Below, piece by piece: positions 16,057 to 27,220 of a stretch of 64,000 nt of DNA. The position numbers were made by a program, and so were the translations under genes. Within the stretch, counting starts at the first letter, position 1, and each line of letters opens with the position of its first letter. The stretch is from Desulfovibrio sp. TomC (lineage in GTDB: Bacteria; Desulfobacterota; Desulfovibrionia; Desulfovibrionales; Desulfovibrionaceae): assembly GCF_000801335.2 (NCBI RefSeq), contig NZ_JSEH01000005.1, positions 1 to 64,000 of the forward strand. Reading direction: 5' to 3'. The notes beneath the pieces are model-generated. The model saw nothing but the letters and a program-made list of their open reading frames with translations, was not told the DNA's origin and did not search any database.

Positions 16057-16087
16057 ACTCTTCCTGCCTTTTCCCCCTCCCCCTTGC

Positions 16088-17065
16088 CTAAAACAAACAA
16101 TCGATCAACTCGTCCGTCCCCACCCCCAGCAGATAGTCTCCCAAGGCCACGTCGCTTAGGTGTTGGGCCAGGGCGCTGCGGTCGTGGCGGCAGCCGGCGA
16201 GGCGCGTCTCCAGTTCGGCCACGTCGCGCCGGCCGAAATAGTCTCCCAAAAGCCGCACGGCCCGGATGACGCCGCCGGCCACATCTACGTGGGCCTCGAC
16301 CAGCCCTCCGGGGGTGCGGCTGGTCCGGGTCAGGGCGTAGTCGGGCGAGGCTCCGAAATTCCAGTCGTAGCGGCGGTAGCGGCTTTCGGCCAGTTCGGCT
16401 GCGCCCTGGAGCTCTTCGGGACGAAGGCCGAGGGCTTCCCGGGGAGCGCCGGCCAGGACATGGTCCATGATGCGGTCCATGAATTCGGTCACGCCCATGG
16501 GGGCGGGCAGGTGGGCGGCGATGTTGGTGACCCGTTTGGCCACGCTTTTGACGGCCTTGTCCCGGTATTTTTCCGGGTCCACCCGCAGCGCGCCGGACAG
16601 GTCGGCCACGGCGGCGGAAAAGAGCAGCGTGCCGTGGTGGAGCACCCGGTCGCGCCAGATGTGCTGGGCATTGCCGGAGAATTTTTGCCCGTTGATGACC
16701 AGATCGTTTCGGCCTTCAAAGGCGCAGGGCACGCCCAGATCGGCGATGGCCGTCAGGATGGGGGTGGTGAAGCGCTGGAAATCCAGGCCGGTGCCGCCGC
16801 TGCCAAGGCTTATGAAGGTGAAATTGACGTTGCCGAGATCGTGAAAGACCGCGCCGCCGCCGCTTAAGCGGCGCACCACCGGGATGTTGCGGCTTCGGAC
16901 GTAGCGTTCGTCGATCTGGGCCAGGGTGTTCTGGTTGCGCCCGACAATGACGGCCGGGGCATTTCGCCAGAGCATGAAGATGTCGCGGTCGGTGTGGCGC
17001 AAGAGCCATTCTTCGGTGGCCAGATTGAGGGCCGGGTCGGTGGCGGCCAGGACAATGGGACGCAC
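16088..17065 (-). CDS. lplA: Lipoate-protein ligase A family
   Basis: The 325-residue protein has the lipoate ligase motifs RRLSGGGAVFHDLGNVNFTF (residues 65-84) and FSGNAQ, with the catalytic Lys in INGQKFSG. A C-terminal accessory domain follows, as in full-length LplA. It attaches lipoate to proteins such as glycine cleavage H protein or 2-oxoacid dehydrogenases. The best start is GTG at 17065, with AAAGGA seven nt upstream; a TTG two codons earlier sits too close to that site. It is last in the folD-ubiB-lplA run, 20 nt after the kinase gene. Confidence 0.93.
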   Translation of the reverse strand: MRPIVLAATDPALNLATEEWLLRHTDRDIFMLWRNAPAVIVGRNQNTLAQIDERYVRSRNIPVVRRLSGGGAVFHDLGNVNFTFISLGSGGTGLDFQRFTTPILTAIADLGVPCAFEGRNDLVINGQKFSGNAQHIWRDRVLHHGTLLFSAAVADLSGALRVDPEKYRDKAVKSVAKRVTNIAAHLPAPMGVTEFMDRIMDHVLAGAPREALGLRPEELQGAAELAESRYRRYDWNFGASPDYALTRTSRTPGGLVEAHVDVAGGVIRAVRLLGDYFGRRDVAELETRLAGCRHDRSALAQHLSDVALGDYLLGVGTDELIDCLF

Positions 17066-17085
17066 GGGCAATCCTTTTGACCCGA

Positions 17086-18759
17086 TCAGGCGTCGGGGCC
17101 GAGTTCGCCGGAACGCTTGATGGCCCGCAACAGCCGCAGCCCAAGCAGGATGGCCCCAACACAGCCAAGCGCCCCGAACAGGGAGATGTCAAAGAGCAGC
17201 GGCGGCACCCGGTTGGCCAACACCTGGCAGGAACCGAGAAAGAGCGCCGCCGTGACAATGCCGTAGACCAGCCGGTTGACCGTGGCGTCGAGGCCCCGGT
17301 GGGAGAGCTGGACGTCGAGCCGGCCTTCGCGCGCCCGGCGCAGGATTTCGGCCGCATCCCGGGGGAAGCTTTCGAAAAGCCCGTTCCAGTCGCGCCAGTT
17401 GCGCCGCAGCCGGGTGAAAAGCGCCCCGGGCGAGAGGCGGCGGGCGATGATTTTCCCGGCATAGGGGGCGATCACTTCGAGCAGGGAAAAGCCCGGGGCG
17501 AGCGAGCGCGACGCGCCTTCGAGCACCACGAAGACCTTGATGAGATGGGCCACCACCGGCGGCAGCAGGATGCCGTGGCGGCGCACCAGGGCGGCCACGT
17601 CGGTCAGTGCGCCGCTTAAATCGAACGCGCCCATGGGCTGGTCGGCGTAGTCGGCCACGAAATCCTCGACATCGGCCCGAAGGGCCGGGCGGTCGAGTCC
17701 GGGCGGCAGATGCCCCAGGCGCATGACCTGTTCGGTAAGCCCCTCGGCGTCGCCTTCGGCCACGGCCAACAGCGCGTCTTCCAGGGCGCGCCGGGTCCGC
17801 TCGTCAATGCGTCCGACCATGCCGCAGTCCATAAGGCCCAGGCGATCCCCGGACAGGACGCGCAGGTTGCCCGGATGGGGGTCGGCGTGGAAAAAGTTGT
17901 CGCGGAAAATCATTTCCAGGAAGGCGTCGGCCGCAATGCGCGCCAGTTCCTCGCGCCGGTGCAAGGCTTCGGGGCTTCGGGCCTCGGCCAGGGAGGACAA
18001 TGGTTCCCCGACCAGTTCCTCCATGGTCAACACCCGCCGGGCGCTGCGCTCGGGGTAGGTCCTGGGGAAGACGATGCGCGGCTCGCCGGCGAAATTGGCG
18101 GCGAAATGGCGCAGGTTGCGTTCTTCGCGCACAAAGTCGAGTTCGTGCAGGATGGTGCGGCGCATCTCGGCGGCCACGGCCAGGGGCTGGTAGAGGCGAA
18201 GTTCGACGATGCCGCGTTCGGCCAGATCGGCCAGTCCCATGAGGATATCGAGGTCGGCCCGGACCGTGTCCTCGATGCCGGCGTGCTGCACCTTGACCAC
18301 CACGGCCGTGCCGTCCGCCAGCGTGGCCCGGTGGACCTGGCCGATGGAGGCCGAGGCCAGGGGGGTGGGCTCGAAGGCGGCAAAGAGGGTTTCGGTCGGC
18401 GCGCCGAGTTCGGCGGCAATGGTGGCGGCCACGACGTCCGGGGCGTCCGGGGCGGTGTCCGCCCGAAGCTTGCAAAGTTCGGCCGCCACCTCGGGACCGA
18501 CGATGTCGGAGCGGGTGCTTAGAATCTGGCCGAGCTTGATGGCCGTGGCCCCGAGTTCGGTCAGCGCCAGGCGCAGACGTTCCTCCCGGCGCATGGCGGT
18601 CAGGCTTCCCCCGGCCGGCCCGACCAGGACGTCCTTTAAAAAGGCCGGATCGGAGGCGGCCAGAAATTCGGCCAGACCATAGCGGGCCAAAACGCCGGCG
18701 ATTTCACGAAATCGCCGGGCGTTTCGGGCAAAATGGGGGATCGAGGCCAGGGAGAACAC
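17086..18759 (-). CDS. ABC1/UbiB-family atypical kinase
   Basis: This 557-residue protein has the UbiB signatures: KLGQ motif in GATAIKLGQILSTRSDIVG (around residue 95), ASASIGQVH, Lys of VVVKVQ, and HADPHPGNLR. The C-terminus has two membrane segments (VYGIVTAALFLGSC; FGALGCVGAILLGLRLL). Members support isoprenoid quinone synthesis as ATPases or kinases; in an anaerobe this would be menaquinone or another lipid. The start is GTG, 13 nt after folD. A second, divergent UbiB homologue is at 43218-44768. Confidence 0.9.
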   Translation of the reverse strand: MFSLASIPHFARNARRFREIAGVLARYGLAEFLAASDPAFLKDVLVGPAGGSLTAMRREERLRLALTELGATAIKLGQILSTRSDIVGPEVAAELCKLRADTAPDAPDVVAATIAAELGAPTETLFAAFEPTPLASASIGQVHRATLADGTAVVVKVQHAGIEDTVRADLDILMGLADLAERGIVELRLYQPLAVAAEMRRTILHELDFVREERNLRHFAANFAGEPRIVFPRTYPERSARRVLTMEELVGEPLSSLAEARSPEALHRREELARIAADAFLEMIFRDNFFHADPHPGNLRVLSGDRLGLMDCGMVGRIDERTRRALEDALLAVAEGDAEGLTEQVMRLGHLPPGLDRPALRADVEDFVADYADQPMGAFDLSGALTDVAALVRRHGILLPPVVAHLIKVFVVLEGASRSLAPGFSLLEVIAPYAGKIIARRLSPGALFTRLRRNWRDWNGLFESFPRDAAEILRRAREGRLDVQLSHRGLDATVNRLVYGIVTAALFLGSCQVLANRVPPLLFDISLFGALGCVGAILLGLRLLRAIKRSGELGPDA

Positions 18760-18772
18760 GGCGTGTTCCCGC

Positions 18773-19654
18773 CTACTCCACGGGGCACAGCGGCGCTTCG
18801 CGCCGCCAGCGGTAGGCCTCGATGGTGTTGCTCATGAGCGTGGCGATGGTCATGGGGCCGACGCCGCCGGGCACCGGGGTGATGGCCGAGACGACGTCGA
18901 CGACGTTGTCATAGTCCACGTCGCCGCACAGCTTGCCGTCGGGCAGCCGGTTCATGCCCACGTCCACGATGACCGCGCCGGGTTTGACCATGTCCCGGGT
19001 AATGAGGCGGGGCCTGCCGATGGCCGGCACGATGAAATCGGCCTCGCGGCACACGGCCGCCAGATCCGGGGTGCGGGAATGGCAGATGGTCACGGTGGCG
19101 TTGCCAAAGGGCGAGGCCGTGGCCAGGAGCATGGCCATGGGCTTGCCCACGATGTTGCTGCGCCCGACCACCACCGCCCGTTTGCCGGCCGGGGACAGGC
19201 CGTAATATTCCAGCAGCTTGATCACGCCGTAGGGCGTGCAGGGCTTGAGACAGGGCAGGCCGATGGACAGGCGGCCGACGTTTTCCGGGTGGAAGCCGTC
19301 CACGTCCTTTTTGGGATCAACCAGGGCCAGGCAGCGGCTGGCGTCCAGGCCCCTTGGCAGGGGGAGCTGGAGCAGGATGCCGTCGATGTCGTCGCTGTGG
19401 GACAGCTCGGTCAAGAGCTTTTCCAGGCCGCACTGGGTGATGCCGCCGTCGAGCCGCCAGATGCGCGACACGATGCCCACTTCCTCGCAGGCTTTTTCCT
19501 TGTAGCGCACGTAGACCTGGGAGGCGGGATCTTCGCCGACGAGGATGACGGCCAGATGCGGGGCGCGGCCAAACTGGCGCACCAGGGCGTCCACGTCGTT
19601 TTTCACGCGCTGGCGCAGATCGGCCGCGACTTTTTTGCCGTCAATAAGCAGCAT
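18773..19654 (-). CDS. folD: FolD: methylenetetrahydrofolate dehydrogenase/cyclohydrolase
   Basis: The 293-residue product contains the FolD motifs [14 protein letters not shown] with the catalytic Lys, [31 protein letters not shown], and the NADP-binding [13 protein letters not shown], ending [13 protein letters not shown]. It interconverts methylene-, methenyl- and formyl-tetrahydrofolate in the cytosol. A good site (GAAGGAG) precedes the ATG. It leads a minus-strand run with the UbiB-like gene and lplA; purU elsewhere in the window draws on the same formyl-folate pool. Confidence 0.97.
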   Translation of the reverse strand: MLLIDGKKVAADLRQRVKNDVDALVRQFGRAPHLAVILVGEDPASQVYVRYKEKACEEVGIVSRIWRLDGGITQCGLEKLLTELSHSDDIDGILLQLPLPRGLDASRCLALVDPKKDVDGFHPENVGRLSIGLPCLKPCTPYGVIKLLEYYGLSPAGKRAVVVGRSNIVGKPMAMLLATASPFGNATVTICHSRTPDLAAVCREADFIVPAIGRPRLITRDMVKPGAVIVDVGMNRLPDGKLCGDVDYDNVVDVVSAITPVPGGVGPMTIATLMSNTIEAYRWRREAPLCPVE

Positions 19655-19798
19655 AGTGGAGTCTCCTTCAGAGGTCGGGAGCGGGGATGCGTCCGCTCTC
19701 CGGAAACGCTTAGCCGGTTGTCCCGGCTGCCGTCCAGGGCAATACGGTGCCCGGGGCGGGGGCGCAAGGCCTGGGTCCCGGTCTTTTCCGGCCTGGAC

Positions 19799-20566
19799 TC
19801 ACTGCCGGGCGGGGAGCAGGTATTGCCGCAGGAAGGCCAGGGTCAGCTGCTGCGCTTTGGCCGCATCCGGGCCTTTGCTGAACCCATGCCCGGCCCCCGG
19901 GAAAACGGCCAGTTCGGCCGGCTGGCCCAGTTTGCGTCCCAGGGCGACCAGGGCCTGGCCTTCCGACAGGGGGACGACGGTGTCGGCGTCGCCGTGCAGG
20001 GCCAAAAGCGGCGGCAGATGGGTGATCGAATCCCGGTACAGGCCGGGTATCCCTCCGTAGAAGACCGCCAGCGCGGTGATGCGCGGGTCCTGGCCGGCCA
20101 CGGCGGTGGCCAGGAAACCGCCCTGGGAAAAGCCGAGCAGCCCGATCGATCCCGAGCATTCCTTGCGGGCCAGGGCCTCGGTGACCACGGCGTGCACGAG
20201 CTGGGACCAGGCCTTGACCCGTCCGGCAAAAAACGCCTGTCGGACCGTCTTGTCTTCGGCGTTGGCCTGCTCTTTCTCCGTGCCGTCGTAATAGGACAGG
20301 AGGTAGGCGTCCATTCCCGCGCCGGCGACGGCCCGGGCAAATTGTTCGTAGTAGCCGGGGAAACGGTCAAGCCCTTGCCGGCCATGCAGGAGGATGACGG
20401 CCGGGCGTTTGCCTGTTCCCGGGGCGGAAAACAGTTGGGCCTCGACCGGATGCTCGGGAGTGGGGATGGTCACGGCGCGAGCGGCGACGTCGGCGGCCCA
20501 GGCGGGCCGGGGGAGCAGGATCGGACACAGCAGAACAAGTGAAAGAAAGGCTGCGAGTCTGTTCAT
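19799..20566 (-). CDS. Exported dienelactone-hydrolase-family alpha/beta hydrolase
   Basis: The 255-residue precursor has a signal peptide (MNRLAAFLSLVLLCPILL, cleaved near PAWA). The alpha/beta hydrolase motifs are VILLHGRQG, the nucleophile elbow GFSQGG (Ser), GDADTVVP (Asp) and GAGHGF (His). The family cleaves esters or lactones; this substrate is unknown. Export suggests a periplasmic role. It is downstream of eno but separated by about 300 bp and a strong hairpin, so it is probably transcribed on its own. Confidence 0.85.
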   Translation of the reverse strand: MNRLAAFLSLVLLCPILLPRPAWAADVAARAVTIPTPEHPVEAQLFSAPGTGKRPAVILLHGRQGLDRFPGYYEQFARAVAGAGMDAYLLSYYDGTEKEQANAEDKTVRQAFFAGRVKAWSQLVHAVVTEALARKECSGSIGLLGFSQGGFLATAVAGQDPRITALAVFYGGIPGLYRDSITHLPPLLALHGDADTVVPLSEGQALVALGRKLGQPAELAVFPGAGHGFSKGPDAAKAQQLTLAFLRQYLLPARQ

Positions 20567-20806
20567 GGTCGGTGGGGTCCGGCGCGGCGCGGCTTGGGGG
20601 CGTCCGGGACTCGCCGCCTGTATCGACCGGCGGTCGCTCCGCTCCCAGGTGGCCGCAGGCTTGGGTTGGTTGGCCGCCCGTTTTGAGTGGCGTCCGCTGC
20701 GCTCCAGGGGGGCAAAGGGGCGCGGGCTGGCGGCGCGTTCGGGGCGTGCCGGCGCAATTGCCGCTGTTGGCCTGGTTCTGCCGTGGTTGCGGGGTTGCGT
20801 GGTTGC
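20567..20806. other. Intergenic region between eno and the hydrolase
   Basis: No credible gene is present. Two loosely similar stretches (CGGTCGCTCCGCTCC and GCGTCCGCTGCGCTCC, about 65 bp apart) suggest degenerate direct repeats. The region probably holds the promoter of the hydrolase. Confidence 0.35.
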
Positions 20807-20837
20807 GGTTCCGGGGAGGCCGCGCCTCCCCGGAACC
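20807..20837 (-). terminator. Strong hairpin after eno
   Basis: The arms 20807-20819 and 20825-20837 form a perfect 13-bp GC-rich stem with a 5-nt loop, 28 bp past the eno stop codon. There is no T tract on the minus strand, so it may protect the 3' end or terminate with help. Confidence 0.6.
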
Positions 20838-20864
20838 AGTGTAGGGGCGTTCCCCCTGACGGTC

Positions 20865-22274
<1,410 letters not shown>

Positions 22275-22343
22275 TTATAAGCCCCGGTTGCGGCGTATTT
22301 CCAGCCAGTCACGGGGATATGCGGGTCTGTCGCCAAGGTTTCG

Positions 22344-23078
22344 TCAAATTGTGATGTCTGGAAAATCGTCGTCGCGGGCGACATTGTTCCGGCGTTTGAG
22401 ATAGCGCAGGAAGGCCTTGGCCTCGGCGAAATCCGGATCGGTGGCCAGGGCCTGTTCCAGGAGCTGGCTGCAGGCCGGGGCATCGCCTTTCTCATAGAGC
22501 ACCCGGGCCAGATTGAACATGATGCGCTCGTCGTTCGGGGCCAGTTCCAGGGCCTTGCGGTAAAAGGTGGCGGCGGTGTCGAACTCGCCGCGTTTGCGCA
22601 GGCTGATGCCAAAGGCGTTTATCGTCAGCTTCTGGGCTTCCGGGGACAGCCCGCCGCCAGCCGCCGTAACCACGTCAAGCGGGGCGCTGCCGGTATCCGG
22701 CACCCCGGCGGCGGCCAGGGCGGCCAGGACCACCACGAACAGCGCCCGCTCGGCATCAGGCAGGGTCTTGTGGTCAAGGTCGGGGCCGACGTCGCGGAGA
22801 AGCCGGGCCAGCACCACGGCCGCCGGACCAAGGCGCTCGGTGAAAAGGAGCGGGGCCGGCACGAAGTGGAGGAGGAATTCCTCCGGGGTGACGATTTTTT
22901 GCAGCGGCAGCGGCAGATGCCCCTCGTCCAGGGGAAAGATCAGGATACGGGCCGTATCCAGACGCAAGGCCAGCCAGTCGATGCGCTGGGTGAAATCGCG
23001 GCCCGAGCCGCCCTTGCCGCCCATCTTTTCGCGTTTCTGGGACTGGTAGCAGCCAAGTATTTCCGGCAGATCGGGCAT
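22344..23078 (-). CDS. TPR-repeat protein (paralogue of the protein at 15021-15800)
   Basis: The 244-residue protein has an N-terminal region that begins MPDLPEILGCYQSQKREKMG. The C-terminal TPRs are FGISLRKRGEFDTAATFYRK followed by NDERIMFNLARVLYEKGD. The start follows AAGGAG. It lies 14 nt after coaX and upstream of eno. The N-terminal half (FTQRIDWLALRLDTARILIF) is unlike the other TPR protein, so only the repeat region is shared. Its role is unknown; it is probably cytosolic. Confidence 0.82.
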   Translation of the reverse strand: MPDLPEILGCYQSQKREKMGGKGGSGRDFTQRIDWLALRLDTARILIFPLDEGHLPLPLQKIVTPEEFLLHFVPAPLLFTERLGPAAVVLARLLRDVGPDLDHKTLPDAERALFVVVLAALAAAGVPDTGSAPLDVVTAAGGGLSPEAQKLTINAFGISLRKRGEFDTAATFYRKALELAPNDERIMFNLARVLYEKGDAPACSQLLEQALATDPDFAEAKAFLRYLKRRNNVARDDDFPDITI

Positions 23079-23092
23079 GTCTGGCTCCTTGG

Positions 23093-23866
23093 CTAGCGCG
23101 CGGCCAACCACAATTGCCGCAGCCCTTCGAGCAAAAGCTCAGGGCGCACGTCGCGGATGACCGGGCAGATGGGGGCGAGTTTCTCGGCGAAACCGCCTGT
23201 GGCCAGCACGTGGACATCGCCGCCGAGATGGGCTTTCAAGCGCGCGGTCACGCCCTGGACCATGTCGGCGAACCCGAAAACGAATCCCTGATTGATGCAG
23301 TCGGTGGTGGAGCGGCCAATCGACAATGCCCCGTCGCCCGGGTCCAGGGCCACATGGGGCAGCTTGGCTGTCTTGCTGACCAGCCCGGACAGCGAGGTCA
23401 TCATGCCCGGACAGATAAGCCCGCCCAAGAAGGCGTCGTCCTGGACGCAGTCGAAATTGGTGGCCGTGCCGAAATCCACCACGATGACCGAGGTCGCCCC
23501 AACGGCCCGGCGGCCGGCAAAGGCCGTGACCAGCCGGTCGGCTCCGACCTCGTGGGGCCGGCCGTACAGGTTTTTAAGCGGTATCGGGATGTCGGTCGGC
23601 ACAAAGCGCAGGCGCACGCCGAGATAGCGGGAAACGGCCTGTTCGATGACGGGATTAAGCGGCGGCACAACGCTTGAGGCCACGGCCGCCTCGACGTCCG
23701 TGGTCCGGCAGCCGTGGAAGGGCAGGGCCGTCACCAGGGCCAGCCCCAGGCTGTCCGGCGTGGCCGAGCGGTCGGTTGGCAGGGCAAAGGACGCGATAAG
23801 GCCGTGGCGCTCGGCCAGACCGAACTTGATGTTGGTGTTGCCGATGTCGATTAAAAGGGCTGGCAT
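23093..23866 (-). CDS. coaX: Type III pantothenate kinase
   Basis: The 257-residue product shows the ASKHA-type motifs of CoaX: LLIDIGNTNIKFG at the N-terminus, NLYGRPHEVGADRL, VVDFGTATNFD and GGLICPGMMTS, then LATGGFAE. It phosphorylates pantothenate in the first step of coenzyme A synthesis. It sits 6 nt after the tesA-like gene and 14 nt before the TPR gene, so these three are probably one transcript. Confidence 0.95.
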   Translation of the reverse strand: MPALLIDIGNTNIKFGLAERHGLIASFALPTDRSATPDSLGLALVTALPFHGCRTTDVEAAVASSVVPPLNPVIEQAVSRYLGVRLRFVPTDIPIPLKNLYGRPHEVGADRLVTAFAGRRAVGATSVIVVDFGTATNFDCVQDDAFLGGLICPGMMTSLSGLVSKTAKLPHVALDPGDGALSIGRSTTDCINQGFVFGFADMVQGVTARLKAHLGGDVHVLATGGFAEKLAPICPVIRDVRPELLLEGLRQLWLAAR

Positions 23867-23872
23867 GGCGGG

Positions 23873-24605
23873 TCAGGGCGCGGCCCGGGTGGTCCCCAGG
23901 CGGGCGAGAAAGGTTTCAACCGTGGGCAGGCTTCGCCGCACCATCTCGGCCACGCCCTCGGCCGTGGGATGCAGGCCGTCGGGCAGGGTCATGCCCGGGA
24001 CGCCGGTCACGCCGTCAAGAAAGGAGGGATAGAGCACGGCGTCGTACTTCTTGGCCAGCTCGACATAGACGGCTTCCAGCTCCACGGCGTAGGCCCGGCC
24101 GTAGTTGCGCATGGCCCGGATGCCGCAGAGCAGGACCGGGATATGGGCGTCGCGCAGGCGCTGCATGATGGCGTCGAGGTTGTCCCGGGGAACGGCCGGG
24201 TCCATGCCGCGCAGCATGTCGTTGGCCCCAAGCTCCAGGATGACCCCGTCCGGGGCGGCGGCCAGGACCATGCCCAGCCGGGCCAGGCCGCCGGCGGTGG
24301 TGTCGCCGGAGATGCCGAAATTGAGGATTTCCACGGTCCGGCCCTTATCGGCCAGGACGCGGGCCAGCTTCGCGGGGTAGGCGTCGGCGGCGGGCAGGCC
24401 CCAGCCGGCGGTCAGGCTGTCGCCCAGGGCCGCCAGTTTGAGCGCCAGGGCCGGGTGCGGCATGAGGACTCCCAAGGCCAGGGCCACGGCCAGGACAAGC
24501 CGGCAGAGCCTGGAGGCGGTTTGTCTTTTCCGGCCAAGCTGGTATCCTGGCCGGGACGGTCGGCAACGGCTCGCCTGCGTACCAGCGGGGACGGGCGGAG
24601 TGGGT

Positions 24606-24622
<17 letters not shown>
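23873..24622 (-). CDS. tesA: TesA-like SGNH/GDSL esterase
   Basis: The SGNH hydrolase blocks are visible: ALGDSLTAGWG (Ser), GISGDTTAGGLARL (Gly), ELGANDMLRG (Asn) and PDGLHPTAEG (Asp, His). The family includes the periplasmic lysophospholipase/acyl-thioesterase TesA. A hydrophobic segment (LVLAVALALGVLMPHPALA) before the catalytic domain is the signal peptide core. The only good start is ATG 24622 with AAGGAA upstream, giving a long n-region. That start overlaps the start of the divergent ABC gene by about 17 bp. Confidence 0.88.
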
Positions 24623-25288
<666 letters not shown>

Positions 25289-25292
<4 letters not shown>

Positions 25293-25825
25293 AACGCCTT
25301 TTTTTCATGCCGCGCGGCCGCCGTCCCCTGGAGCGGGCCGTGCGCGGGCTGCTGGTGGCGGGCATCTTTGCCGCGGCCATTGTCGCTTACCAGAAAAATT
25401 TCCAAAGCGTCATCGAGCGGGTGCAGGCCAAGGGGACGGTTGCCGACCCCGGGGGCCTTTTGACCGGGACCGACCGGCTGTGGCTGCTTGAGCAGGCGGC
25501 CTTCCTGCGCGCCCGGTTCGGGCTGGAACTGGCTGTGCGCATCGGCAGCGCGTCGCAACCGGCCGGCGGGTACCCGGCTCCTGATCCGGACGATCCGAAA
25601 AAAGTGTTTTTCTATTTCGACCCGGGCTGCCAAGCCTCCCGGGCGGCGGTGCCGCCGCTGGTCGCCTCGGGCCTGCCGCCCGGCTTTGCTGCAGATCTGG
25701 GCCGCGCCCACCTGGACGCCGCCTGCCGTCAGGGCCGGGGGCGGGAAGGGGTGCTGGCCGCCGTGGGACTACTTATCGACGCCCTGGGGCAGGCTGCCCA
25801 GCGGGCCAAAGGAGAGGATTCGTGA
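25289..25825 (+). CDS. TPM-domain membrane-anchored protein
   Basis: The 178-residue protein has one N-terminal membrane segment (ERAVRGLLVAGIFAAAIVAY) followed by a TPM-like domain (GTVADPGGLLTGTDRLWLLE, then VFFYFDPGCQ). TPM domains occur in YgcG/Psb32-type proteins linked to membrane protein repair. The gene overlaps the ABC gene (ATGA) and rnhA (GTGA), so all three are translationally coupled. The domain call is from pattern only. It may take the place of a transporter subunit, but one segment cannot make a permease. Confidence 0.65.
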
Positions 25826-26310
25826 CCGAAGAAACCAAGACCGCGCCGAAAACCATCATGATCTATACCGACGGGGCCTGCCTCGGCAATCCCGGACCCG
25901 GCGGCTATGGCGCGGTGATCGACTGCAACGGCGAACGCCAGGAGATTTCCGGCGGACGCAAGCTCACCACCAACAACCGCATGGAACTCCTGGCCGTCAT
26001 CGAAGCCCTGGAAAACCTGCCGCAACCGTCCATCGTGTCCCTGGTGACCGATTCGCGCTACGTCCACGACGCCATCGAAAAGCGCTGGCTGGCCTCGTGG
26101 ATCAAAAAGGGCTGGGTCAATTCCGAGCGCAAACCGGTGAAAAACCAGGACCTCTGGCAGCGCATGATCCCGCTTTTAGCCCGCCACAAGGTCAAGTTCA
26201 ACTGGGTGCGCGGCCACACCGGCCACCCGGAAAACGAACGCTGCGACGTCCTGGCCCGCACGGCGGCCACCTCGCGGGGGTTGCTGGCCGACGAAGGGTA
26301 CCCGGGGTAG
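25822..26310 (+). CDS. rnhA: Ribonuclease HI
   Basis: The 162-residue enzyme contains the RNase HI catalytic residues: Asp in IYTDGACLGNPGPGGYG, Glu in NNRMELLAVIEAL, Asp in VTDSRYV, and Asp in NERCDVLAR after WVRGHTGHPEN. It removes RNA from RNA-DNA hybrids. The start is GTG, overlapping the preceding stop codon. It is the last gene before a sharp fall in GC content. Confidence 0.96.
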   Translation: MTEETKTAPKTIMIYTDGACLGNPGPGGYGAVIDCNGERQEISGGRKLTTNNRMELLAVIEALENLPQPSIVSLVTDSRYVHDAIEKRWLASWIKKGWVNSERKPVKNQDLWQRMIPLLARHKVKFNWVRGHTGHPENERCDVLARTAATSRGLLADEGYPG

Positions 26311-26324
26311 CGGGGACGAGGGGT

Positions 26325-26369
26325 TGGAGCATCGGATTTCTATTCTCAGAAGCGGGATACGATGCTCCA
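26325..26369. repeat. Inverted repeat at the edge of the AT-rich patch
   Basis: TGGAGCATCG at 26325-26334 and CGATGCTCCA at 26360-26369 are perfect 10-bp complements around 25 bp. They lie exactly where composition changes after rnhA. It may be a loose terminator or a scar of insertion. Confidence 0.5.
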
Positions 26370-26422
26370 GCCGAAGCAATATTGATATATGCTACTCGTT
26401 TGATTGCCGTCTTTGTTTCGCC

Positions 26423-26451
26423 TTGCTATAGTTGCACTAAATTTATATATT
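26423..26451 (+). promoter_or_regulatory. Sigma70-type promoter in the AT-rich patch
   Basis: TTGCTA at 26423-26428 and TATATT at 26446-26451 are spaced by 17 bp. They lie 100 bp upstream of the membrane orphan. Confidence 0.5.
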
Positions 26452-26550
26452 TTTGTTTAGGATGTTCGTCAACGCGAACGCAGATTTCGCTTGGCCGTAC
26501 CACCTGAGTAGTTGTGTATTTTGTATGAATTTCATTTGCTAGAGGCGTTT

Positions 26551-26925
26551 ATGTATTATGTAATGAAGCTGCTTATTGTCTTGTGTGTTGTTGGTACTTT
26601 GTTTGGATTGTGTCTTGGAGTGTATGCAAAAAAGGAATTTGACAAGTTATATCCGAAAGAATGCAGTGAAAAAGGAATGTTGGGATTTGGATCAGAATTT
26701 TTATTGTATGATAAGTCTGTACCGTATTCTACGCAAAAGATTTTTTTGACTTCTAATATTTTGCTTTTGACGGCTATAGTGTCGGGATTGGTTGCTTCTC
26801 TTTATTTTAAAAATTACGGATGGACAAAAGTGTTTCCATTCCCATTATTTTTATCTGCTTATACAGTAAGTAGGCACTTGTATTTTTTTTGTAAATCAAA
26901 TAGAAAATCTGCAAACGGTACATAA
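26551..26925 (+). CDS. Small membrane protein of unknown function in AT-rich DNA
   Basis: The 124-residue protein has three hydrophobic segments: LLIVLCVVGTLFGLCLGVYA near the N-terminus, a middle one (NILLLTAIVSGLVASLYF), and a C-terminal one (VFPFPLFLSAYTV). I recognise no family. Base composition is far more AT-rich than anything around it (many TTT, AAA and ATT codons), so it was probably acquired recently. The start at 26551 follows AGAGG; an upstream in-frame ATG at 26512 lacks a site. Confidence 0.7.
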   Translation: MYYVMKLLIVLCVVGTLFGLCLGVYAKKEFDKLYPKECSEKGMLGFGSEFLLYDKSVPYSTQKIFLTSNILLLTAIVSGLVASLYFKNYGWTKVFPFPLFLSAYTVSRHLYFFCKSNRKSANGT

Positions 26926-27098
26926 AGTCTAGATAGGTTTTTTAGAAAGCTCTCGAACTTTGCCGTCAGAATGGAAAAAATGTATCGATATCGTTTTTTT
27001 TACTAGATGTCATCGATAAAATTCAAACAGCTAGCGTCATCAACGGATCGCCTTCCGTGAGTTATTAACTTCACGTTGGTTCCGTGGTGCTGAAAACA

Positions 27099-27133
27099 AC
27101 AGGGGATACGCTTAGAATAAGCGTATCCCCTGT
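27099..27133 (-). terminator. 16-bp hairpin terminator after the nitroreductase
   Basis: The arms 27099-27114 and 27118-27133 pair perfectly with a 3-nt loop. On the minus strand they are followed by GTTGTTTTC. It also marks the downstream edge of the AT-rich patch. The 295-bp gap between 26925 and 27221 shows no other feature. Confidence 0.75.
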
Positions 27134-27220
27134 GAAATGTTAAATGAGTAGCGTAAAATGGCGGCGGCTGTTCACCCTATGCGCGAAGCAGAGCTGACCG
27201 GTCCGCCGCTGGCCTACACG

